From positions 1 to 5,791 of the forward strand of contig CALAAN010000163.1 of the NCBI GenBank assembly GCA_937884915.1: a stretch of DNA of 5,791 bases. The letters are read 5' to 3'. The notes under the pieces were generated by a model. It was not told where the DNA came from. It did no database searches and saw only the letters and a list, made by a program, of their open reading frames with translations. A program made the position numbers and the translations under genes. This document shows positions 1 to 5,228 of the stretch, in pieces. Origin of the DNA: an uncultured Oscillibacter sp. (GTDB lineage Bacteria; Bacillota; Clostridia; Oscillospirales; Oscillospiraceae). Each line of letters begins with the position of its first letter. Position 1 is the stretch's first letter.

Positions 1-1
1 C

Positions 2-52
2 GTGGACGGTATCAAGGGCAACGTCGACATGGACATCTGGTTCATCAAGTAA
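2..52 (+). CDS. 3' end of an unidentified protein-coding gene
   Basis: The open frame entering from the left edge encodes VDGIKGNVDMDIWFIK and stops at TAA (50-52). Only 16 residues are visible, too few to recognise a family, so no function is offered. It is judged real because the stop is followed 11 bases later by a strong intrinsic terminator in the right orientation, and because the codons are GC-rich in third position like the other genes here. The gene converges on the minus-strand DUF362 gene. Confidence 0.6.
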   Translation: MDGIKGNVDMDIWFIK

Positions 53-63
53 AGACAAAAAGG

Positions 64-95
64 AAAGGCGATGGCCGTGCGGCCATCGCCTTTTT
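64..95. terminator. Bidirectional intrinsic terminator between convergent genes
   Basis: A perfect 13-bp stem (64-76 with 81-93) closes a 4-base GTGC loop, with a T run at 91-95 on the plus strand. On the minus strand the hairpin is followed by a T-rich tract, the complement of the A-rich stretch at 57-66. It therefore fits termination of both the upstream plus-strand gene and the DUF362 gene, whose stop lies 18 bases away. Confidence 0.9.
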
Positions 96-112
96 CATAC
101 ACTTTTGAAGAT

Positions 113-976
113 TTACAGTTCGATCAGCTCATACTCTCTCGAACCGAAGCCGAGCTCTGCGGCGGCCTCCACGGTGTGGATGCCGTTGCGGCTCTCGATG
201 CGCTCGACGAGGTGGTCGCGGCCCGGATCGTCGGACGCGTAAACAAGGTCGAGGCACGCCTGGTCGATGGCGATGGGGTCAAGGGAGGCGAGGATGCCGA
301 TATCCTTCATGCACGGGTCTTCTGCCACGGCGCAGCAGTCGCAGTCGACAGACATGTTTTTCATCACGTTGATATAGACGATTTTGCCGTCAAAGAGCTT
401 AACGACGGACTCCGCTGCGTCGGCCATGGACTCGAGGAACAGGTCCTGCTCGGTCGACCACATCTCTTCGGGCTTGCCTGCGCCGTGGATGTTGGCCTTG
501 CCCGCGCTGGACGCGCAGCCGATGGACAGCTGCTTGAGCGCGCCGCCGAAGCCGCCCATCGGGTGGCCTTTGAAGTGGGAAAGGACGAGCATGGAGTCGT
601 AATTTTTGATGTCTTTGCCGACCAGATTCTTCCGGATGCGCTTGCCGTTCGGGATGGGGAGCTCGAGATCGGGGCCCTCGGCGTCAAGAATGTCGACGTC
701 GAAGAGCTTGCTCCAGCCGTGCTTGATCATCGTGCGGCGGTGGGCGTCGGTTGTGTTGCGCTCGCCGGGATAGGCGGTGTTGCACTCGACGACCGTGCCG
801 TGCACGGTCTCGACCATCGGCTGCCAGAATTCGGGCGTCAGAAAGTTCTGGTTGCCCGGCTCACCGGAATGCACCTTGACGGCGACCTTGCCGGGCAGCT
901 CAAGCCCCACGGCCCTGTAGAGCTCCACGACCTTCTCCGGCGTGATCTGTCTGGAAAAATAAACCTTTGCTTTCAT
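113..976 (-). CDS. DUF362 domain protein, short form without ferredoxin insert
   Basis: This is a 287-residue protein of the DUF362 family (Pfam PF04015), inferred to be cytosolic since no signal peptide or membrane segment is visible. The N-terminal block KVAVKVHSGEPGNQNFL (residues 30-46), the central FKGHPMGGFGGALKQLSIG (135-153) and the C-terminal DIGILASLDPIAIDQACLDL (225-244) are family hallmarks. A Cys cluster, C212-x-C214-C215-x6-C222, precedes the last block and could bind metal. From memory, many clostridial and archaeal relatives are about 370 residues and carry one or two 4Fe-4S ferredoxin motifs (CxxCxxCxxxC) between the central block and the Cys cluster. None is present here, which accounts for the shorter length. 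The ATG at 976 is chosen because AGGAGG lies 8 bases upstream; the in-frame ATG at 1024 has no ribosome binding site. Substrate and reaction are unknown; family members are often annotated only as iron-sulfur or uncharacterised proteins. It is transcribed divergently from the kinase gene. Confidence 0.88.
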   Translation of the reverse strand: MKAKVYFSRQITPEKVVELYRAVGLELPGKVAVKVHSGEPGNQNFLTPEFWQPMVETVHGTVVECNTAYPGERNTTDAHRRTMIKHGWSKLFDVDILDAEGPDLELPIPNGKRIRKNLVGKDIKNYDSMLVLSHFKGHPMGGFGGALKQLSIGCASSAGKANIHGAGKPEEMWSTEQDLFLESMADAAESVVKLFDGKIVYINVMKNMSVDCDCCAVAEDPCMKDIGILASLDPIAIDQACLDLVYASDDPGRDHLVERIESRNGIHTVEAAAELGFGSREYELIEL

Positions 977-984
977 ATCATGAT

Positions 985-990
985 CCTCCT
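985..990 (-). promoter_or_regulatory. Ribosome binding site that decides the DUF362 start
   Basis: On the minus strand a perfect AGGAGG lies 8 bases before the ATG at 976. It settles the start against the longer in-frame options at 1024 and beyond, which would add residues unlike the family and, further out, run into the kinase gene. Confidence 0.85.
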
Positions 991-1047
991 GAGGTGGATT
1001 GTTTACTGTTTGGTACGCTTTCATATTTGAAGCGCCACTATAAAGAC

Positions 1048-1076
1048 AGCATAAAGCAAAAACGCACGGGATGCAA
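1048..1076 (-). promoter_or_regulatory. Candidate sigma-70-type promoter for the DUF362 gene
   Basis: Reading the minus strand, TTGCAT (1076-1071) and TATGCT (1053-1048) are separated by 17 bases, a reasonable match to the vegetative consensus in an AT-rich region. Transcription would begin near 1041, giving a leader of about 65 bases. A second possible -10, TATAGT, lies slightly downstream but lacks a good -35 at proper spacing. This is a prediction by eye. Confidence 0.45.
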
Positions 1077-1142
1077 ATGAAAAATACAGATGGATGTATT
1101 TTGGCTTTTTCTGCATGATTTTGCAAAAGGCTTTGCTTTATG
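1050..1142. repeat. Long-spaced 11-bp inverted repeat spanning the divergent promoters
   Basis: CATAAAGCAAA (1050-1060) and its perfect reverse complement TTTGCTTTATG (1132-1142) flank a 71-base spacer. The right arm contains the -35 TTGCTT of the kinase promoter and the left arm overlaps the -10 end of the DUF362 promoter. The arms could be paired binding sites for a shared regulator, or chance in AT-rich DNA. A shorter related piece, CATAAAG, recurs at 1170-1176. Confidence 0.45.
1081..1102. promoter_or_regulatory. Palindromic operator candidate in the divergent intergenic region
   Basis: Perfect 8-bp arms AAAATACA (1081-1088) and TGTATTTT (1095-1102) surround the 6-base centre GATGGA. The site sits just upstream of the -35 of the DUF362 promoter and about 30 bases upstream of the -35 of the kinase promoter, where one dimeric regulator could act on both. 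The regulator is not identifiable from this window. Confidence 0.45.
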
Positions 1143-1161
1143 GGCAGAAAGATGATATAGT
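1133..1161 (+). promoter_or_regulatory. Sigma-70-type promoter for the kinase-receiver operon
   Basis: TTGCTT (1133-1138) and TATAGT (1156-1161) are separated by exactly 17 bases, and a TG dinucleotide at 1153-1154 gives an extended -10. Transcription should begin near 1167-1169, about 50 bases before the GTG start. The kinase ribosome binding site is GAGGT at 1206-1210, 6 bases before the GTG. The promoter was predicted by eye, but the match is good. Confidence 0.6.
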
Positions 1162-1216
1162 TAAGAAAACATAAAGATTTTGTTCCCGAAAGAGAAAGCA
1201 GGGGCGAGGTAAGCGC

Positions 1217-3058
1217 GTGACGAGTTCGATCTACCATCAGATGACCATGTTCTGCTTTATGATCATTGCCGTGATCTGGATGAGCGCGGCGATCACGAGG
1301 CGTTTCAGCGACAAGAGCTATTTTGTGCTCAACACCACGGCGCTGCTGTTTGCCACGGCGGACGCCGCGTGGGGACTGGTGCATAACAAGTCGGTCCCCT
1401 GCGCGCCGTGGGGGATGATGGTGATCCTCGATTTGTACTACCTCACGATGGTGCTTGCGGTCATTTCGCTTGCGCAGTATGTGGCGCGCAACATGCGGCC
1501 CGAGCGGTTGCGGTCGTTCCGCTGGGTGCTCTTCTGGATCTACATGGCGACGATCGTGCTCGTGGCGGCTAACCACTGGACGGGGATCCTTTACACCGTG
1601 ACGGCCCAGGGAGAGTATATCCGCGGAAAGGCGTACATGCTGCCGTGCTCGATCGCCTTTGCTTTATATGTTGTGCTGTTCGCCGCCATGCTGCGCGGCA
1701 GCAGCAAGGGGCGCAAACGCTCACTGTACTTTGTGACCTACGTGCTGCCGGTCTGCGTGATGAGCTTGCAGTATGTTTTCCCCGAGCTGCCGTTTTACTC
1801 CATGGCGTTCGCGCTCATTTTGATCGGCATGGCGCTGACGAAGGAATATCAGCAGCGCGAGCTGCTCGTCGACGCGCTGAACGCCGCCGAGCGTGCGAAC
1901 CGCGCGAAGACGACGTTCCTCAACAATATGTCGCACGATATCCGTACGCCCATGAACGCCATCATCGGCTTCACGGCGCTGGCGGCGGCGCATGTGGACG
2001 AGCCCGGGCTCGTGCAGGATTATCTGGCGAAGATCTCGACCTCGGGCCAGCATCTGCTCTCGCTCATCAACGACGTTTTGGACATGAGCCGCATCGAGAG
2101 CGGGCGCGTGAAGATCGAAGAGAAGAAAGTGCATCTGCCCGACGTGATGCACAATCTGCGCACGATCATCAACGCGAACATCGTGTCGAAGAACATCGAG
2201 TTTTTCATCGACGCGGTGGATGTGGACAACGAGGATATCCTCTGCGACAAGCTGCGGCTCAATCAGGTGCTTTTGAATCTTTTGAGCAACGCGGTCAAAT
2301 ACACGAAAAATGGAGGACAGATCATCGTCCGCATCATCCAGAAGCCGGGCTTTTCCAACGGCTATGCGACCTATGAGTTCCATGTCAAGGACAACGGCAT
2401 CGGTATGAGCAGGGAATTCCAGAAGCACCTGTTCGAGGTCTTCACCCGCGAGGAGAGCGCCACGATCAGCGGCATCCAGGGCACGGGCCTCGGCATGGCC
2501 ATCAGCAAGAACATTGTCGACATGATGGGCGGCACCGTCAGCGCCGAGAGCGAGGAGGGCAGGGGCACGGAGTATACCGTGTCGATCCCGTTTAAGGTGC
2601 TCGGCAGCTCGGCTAAATATGAGGTCGTTCCGCAGTTTCAGGGCGTGCGCGTGCTCGTGGCGGACGACGATTCCAACACGGCCATCAGCGTCAGCCGCAT
2701 GGTGCAGGAGATCGGCATGCGCTCGAAGTGGACGCTCTCGAGCAAGGAGGCGGTGCTGCGCACCAAGGTCGCCGTGGAGCAGGGAGACGAATTTGGCGCG
2801 TATATCATCGACTGGATGATGCCAGACCTCAACGGCATCGAGACCGTGCGCCGCATCCGCAAGCTCATCGGCGAGAGCAAGCCCATCATCATTCTGACGG
2901 CCTACGACTGGTCGGATATCGAGCAGGAGGCGCGCGAGACCGGCGTGACGGCATTCTGCTCCAAGCCGCTGTTCATGTCCGAGCTGCGCGATGTGCTCGC
3001 TCTCGCAGCCCTACTGCATGAAAAAGGAGGAGACGCCCGTGTCGCCGTACCGCTTTGA
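1217..3058 (+). CDS. Hybrid sensor histidine kinase: seven predicted TM, HisKA, HATPase, REC
   Basis: This 613-residue membrane kinase senses an unknown signal. Seven hydrophobic segments (about 11-27, 36-55, 67-88, 101-119, 141-160, 170-187 and 192-208) with basic loops after the first, third and fifth suggest an outside N-terminus and a cytoplasmic kinase. The HisKA phosphoacceptor is His240 in NMSHDIRTPMNA. The ATPase domain shows the N box (Asn354, Asn358), the G1 motif D392NGIG, the F box around 406-409 and the G2 motif G422TGLGMAI. A C-terminal receiver (about 477-600) has acidic Asp483-485, phosphoacceptor Asp532 in IDWMMPD, Thr561 and Lys583-Pro. All catalytic residues are present. 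There is no periplasmic PAS or Cache domain, so the 7TM bundle is the probable sensor; its longest outside loop is only about 20 residues. The start is GTG with GAGGT 6 bases upstream; Met9 and Met11 lack a comparable site. The last 19 residues may be out-of-frame linker (see the receiver gene). It heads a two-gene operon. Confidence 0.93.
   Translation: MTSSIYHQMTMFCFMIIAVIWMSAAITRRFSDKSYFVLNTTALLFATADAAWGLVHNKSVPCAPWGMMVILDLYYLTMVLAVISLAQYVARNMRPERLRSFRWVLFWIYMATIVLVAANHWTGILYTVTAQGEYIRGKAYMLPCSIAFALYVVLFAAMLRGSSKGRKRSLYFVTYVLPVCVMSLQYVFPELPFYSMAFALILIGMALTKEYQQRELLVDALNAAERANRAKTTFLNNMSHDIRTPMNAIIGFTALAAAHVDEPGLVQDYLAKISTSGQHLLSLINDVLDMSRIESGRVKIEEKKVHLPDVMHNLRTIINANIVSKNIEFFIDAVDVDNEDILCDKLRLNQVLLNLLSNAVKYTKNGGQIIVRIIQKPGFSNGYATYEFHVKDNGIGMSREFQKHLFEVFTREESATISGIQGTGLGMAISKNIVDMMGGTVSAESEEGRGTEYTVSIPFKVLGSSAKYEVVPQFQGVRVLVADDDSNTAISVSRMVQEIGMRSKWTLSSKEAVLRTKVAVEQGDEFGAYIIDWMMPDLNGIETVRRIRKLIGESKPIIILTAYDWSDIEQEARETGVTAFCSKPLFMSELRDVLALAALLHEKGGDARVAVPL
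3024..3030 (+). promoter_or_regulatory. Ribosome binding site for the receiver gene, inside the kinase gene
   Basis: AAGGAGG lies 8 bases before the GTG at 3039 and within the kinase coding sequence. It favours independent, coupled initiation of the receiver. The same bases would also encode Lys-Lys-Glu-Glu in the receiver frame, a common linker composition, so the match could be partly accidental. Confidence 0.65.
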
Positions 3059-3434
3059 GGGCAAAAAGGTTCTTCTGGTCGAGGACAACCTTCTCAATCA
3101 GGAGATCGCGCAGGCAATTTTGCAGGACGCGGGCTTCACGGTCGATACCGCAGACGACGGCGATGTCGCCGTTGAGCGTTTGCAGGACTCGAAATCAGGC
3201 GAATTCGATCTGGTGCTCATGGACATCCAGATGCCGAAGCTGGACGGCTACGCCGCCACGCGCCAGATCCGCACGCTGCCGGGCGACGCTGCCAACGTGC
3301 CCATCGTGGCGATGACGGCCAACGCCTTTGAAGAGGACAAGCAAAAGGCCATCCGTGCGGGCATGAACGCTCACATCGCCAAGCCCATCGAGACCGACCG
3401 CCTGATGGAGACGCTGTCGCACATCCTGACATAA
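3039..3434 (+). CDS. Stand-alone receiver (REC) domain protein, or split second REC of the kinase
   Basis: This is a 131-residue single REC domain from GTG 3039, cytosolic, with no output domain. Signature residues are the acidic pair Glu15-Asp16 in VLLVEDN, phosphoacceptor Asp62 in LMDIQMPKLDGY, Thr93 in AMTANAF and Lys115-Pro. It is therefore expected to accept phosphate and is an obvious partner for the upstream kinase. The start overlaps the kinase stop by 20 bases in the +1 frame, and AAGGAGG precedes it, which suggests translational coupling. LVEDNLLNQEIA is typical of the second receiver of HK-REC-REC hybrids rather than of free CheY-like proteins. The frame stays open upstream to 2949 and reads SQPYCMKKEETP just before the start, like an inter-REC linker. 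A broken or frameshifted fusion is thus a serious alternative. The gene ends just before a strong terminator. Confidence 0.85.
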   Translation: MSPYRFEGKKVLLVEDNLLNQEIAQAILQDAGFTVDTADDGDVAVERLQDSKSGEFDLVLMDIQMPKLDGYAATRQIRTLPGDAANVPIVAMTANAFEEDKQKAIRAGMNAHIAKPIETDRLMETLSHILT

Positions 3435-3437
3435 AAG

Positions 3438-3473
3438 AAAAATTCCCGAAAGAAATTTCTTTCGGGAATTTTT
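3438..3473. terminator. Perfect 36-bp palindromic bidirectional terminator
   Basis: The 18-base arms AAAAATTCCCGAAAGAAA and TTTCTTTCGGGAATTTTT are exact reverse complements with no spacer. In RNA this would fold as a long stem with a 4-base AATT loop and a U run on either strand (plus 3469-3474; minus 3442-3438, continuing after one C). It fills nearly all of the 41 bases between the receiver stop (3434) and the VWA gene stop (3476), so it serves both convergent operons. Confidence 0.92.
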
Positions 3474-3475
3474 TA

Positions 3476-5227
3476 TCAGCTGCTGAGCTCGCGGATCTCA
3501 TCCTGAATGAGCCGCCCTGCGGCGGCGGCGAGCTGGTCGATGCGGCGGATGCGCGCAAGGTCGCGGCCATAGATGGCGTTCGCGGCAGGGACGCTCGCGT
3601 TCTCCCCCATAAAGACGGCGGCAACGCGGATGCCCTGCGCGCGCAGGGCGCGCACCTCCTCCGCCGTGTCGTCGACGCCGACCTGTCCGTCGTAGTCGCG
3701 GCTGAGCGGAATTTTGCCGCTCGGCAGGATTTTGCGGCTGTCGTCGGGCGAGGCGTCGGTCAGCAGAATGAGCAGATGCTTTTCCGCAGGGGCGGACTTG
3801 ATGAGCTCGCCTGCACCGCGCAGCGCGAGACCATCGCGGTTCCAGCCTGCGGCGAAGTAGTTGAAAACATTGCGCTCGCCGTTTTTGTCGCCAAAATCCT
3901 TCAAAATGCGCAGTACCGTGTAGCCGCGCAGACTGCAAAAGCTTGTCACGCGCACGGGAATGCCGCAGGAGGCGAGACTTTTGGCCAAAATGTAGCCCTG
4001 AATGGCGATAGCCTCCTGACAGTGCAGGCGCGAGGCCGAGGCATCGAGCATCAGATCGACAGCGAAGCCGGGGCGGCTCTCCTCGTCGTTGCGCAGGAAC
4101 ACGCGGTCGTCGTGCAGCACCGGCTCGCGCCAGACCTTGGTGCCGTCCAGCCAGCCCTGACGGGCGGGGATGCGCTCGGGCTGCTGGTGGACGAGCAGGC
4201 AGTTTCGGATCTGCTCGCTCAGGCGCGCGAGCGCGCTCTGGTGCAGGTCGAGATCATGCGCAAAGGCGACGCGGTTCAGCTTGGCCTGTTCTTCGGCCTG
4301 CTCGTAAAGGCGCTGTGTGTCCGCGCTGAGAAGCTGATCCGACGCGCTTGCACCCTTTGTGAACCACAGGTGGCAGCCTAAGTGGTTGCCGGTGCAGAGC
4401 TGCTGCTCGATGCGCGCGAGCTTGTCGGGCGAATAGATGCTGCGGCCGAAGCAGCGCTCAATGTAGCCGCGGTCCTCCGTTTCGTGCTCGTTCGAACGGA
4501 GACGCGAGCGCAGCGCGTTCGAGACCTTGACCATGCCGTTTTCCCCGGGCATGGCGGAGCGGCCGATGGTCAGATCGTCCGTGCGGACGATCTCAGTCGG
4601 CAGGAGCTTCGTGAGAAGCGGCGCCCACTTGTCGTCAAAGTGCAGGTGGAAGCCGCCTTTTTTATGCACCGTGCCATCGAATTGCAGGTACTTTTCAAAC
4701 GCCGTGCGCACGGCGATCTCAAGCTCGGCGGCGTTCATCGTGCCGGGGCAGGCGAGCGCCTGCGCAAGCCCCTTTTCCCACGGGGCAAGAAGGGGCGGCT
4801 TCTGCCCGAGGATCGTCTTCCAGCGGTCGGACTGCACGGCGTAGACGAGCTGGTTTTTCTCCATCCACTCCTGCCGCGAGAGCTGGTATTCCGACGCGAA
4901 AAATTCCTCTGCGTGCTTGCGGCGGAGATCTTGCAGCACGGGGCGCTCGGGCAGCTCCTTTTCATATGCCGCGTTCTCGAGCGCGAGCCAGCAGAGCTCG
5001 TCGAAGACATTCTGCCGCGCGTCGCCCGCCCAGTAGGAAAAAAGACGCTTTGGCATCTTGTCGCCGAACCACTTGTGCACAAGGCCGATGATGCAGTTCA
5101 TGTAAAAGTCGGGTTCGCCGTCCGACTTGAGCGCCAAAAACTGCGGCTCGAACTGATAATCCCCGCTCGCCGTCCAGACGAGGTTGATGGCGCGGCGCTG
5201 CTGGGCGGAATAGCTTGACGTTTCCAT
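3476..5227 (-). CDS. VWA domain protein, NorD/CobT-like, partner of a MoxR-type ATPase
   Basis: This 583-residue cytosolic protein has a C-terminal von Willebrand A domain (about 385-575). The metal-ion-dependent adhesion site is visible as D395-A-S-A-S399, with Asp465 in NRDGLA as a probable third ligand and Asp491 in LLTDASPDD. A later VDDTAEEVRALRAQGIRV stretch matches the NorD/CobT pattern. The N-terminal roughly 380 residues are largely helical and charged, without a motif I recognise; a long N-terminal region is usual in NorD-like proteins. There is no signal peptide or membrane segment. In characterised systems (NorQ/NorD, CbbQ/CbbO, cobaltochelatase CobS/CobT, RavA/ViaA) the VWA protein links the AAA+ ring to its substrate. 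The substrate here is unknown, and no nor, cbb or cob gene is seen, so a specific gene name would be unsafe. ATG 5227 comes one base after the ATPase stop (TGACATG) with no good ribosome binding site, which indicates translational coupling. Confidence 0.87.
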   Translation of the reverse strand: METSSYSAQQRRAINLVWTASGDYQFEPQFLALKSDGEPDFYMNCIIGLVHKWFGDKMPKRLFSYWAGDARQNVFDELCWLALENAAYEKELPERPVLQDLRRKHAEEFFASEYQLSRQEWMEKNQLVYAVQSDRWKTILGQKPPLLAPWEKGLAQALACPGTMNAAELEIAVRTAFEKYLQFDGTVHKKGGFHLHFDDKWAPLLTKLLPTEIVRTDDLTIGRSAMPGENGMVKVSNALRSRLRSNEHETEDRGYIERCFGRSIYSPDKLARIEQQLCTGNHLGCHLWFTKGASASDQLLSADTQRLYEQAEEQAKLNRVAFAHDLDLHQSALARLSEQIRNCLLVHQQPERIPARQGWLDGTKVWREPVLHDDRVFLRNDEESRPGFAVDLMLDASASRLHCQEAIAIQGYILAKSLASCGIPVRVTSFCSLRGYTVLRILKDFGDKNGERNVFNYFAAGWNRDGLALRGAGELIKSAPAEKHLLILLTDASPDDSRKILPSGKIPLSRDYDGQVGVDDTAEEVRALRAQGIRVAAVFMGENASVPAANAIYGRDLARIRRIDQLAAAAGRLIQDEIRELSS

Positions 5228-5228
5228 G

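Noticed and set aside
71..1030. A 319-codon plus-strand open frame opposite the DUF362 gene
   Set aside because: It begins inside the terminator hairpin and its translation shows no family pattern. The opposite strand encodes clear DUF362 motifs, and GC-rich third positions keep antisense frames open.
1081..1102. CopY/BlaI-type operator reading of the TACA...TGTA palindrome
   Set aside because: Those sites use TACA and TGTA separated by about two bases. Here the spacing is six, and no such regulator or target gene is seen.
977..1576. N-terminal extension of the minus-strand DUF362 frame up to 1576
   Set aside because: The extension overlaps the kinase 5' region, has no ribosome binding site, and is unlike any DUF362 N-terminus. 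The AGGAGG before 976 fixes the start.
1721..2428. A 235-codon minus-strand frame inside the kinase gene
   Set aside because: It lies antisense to conserved HisKA/HATPase motifs and its composition (rich in His, Arg, Asp, Val) is that of a shadow frame.
2991..3038. ATG at 2991 as start of the receiver protein
   Set aside because: There is no ribosome binding site ahead of it, whereas GTG 3039 has AAGGAGG at 8 bases and begins right before the REC fold. The upstream codons are instead treated as possible fusion linker.
3776..5218. Two long plus-strand open frames opposite the VWA gene (3776-4381 and 4382-5218)
   Set aside because: Both are mirror frames of the GC-rich VWA gene, with no recognisable motif, and the first has no suitable start context. 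The VWA frame carries MIDAS motifs.
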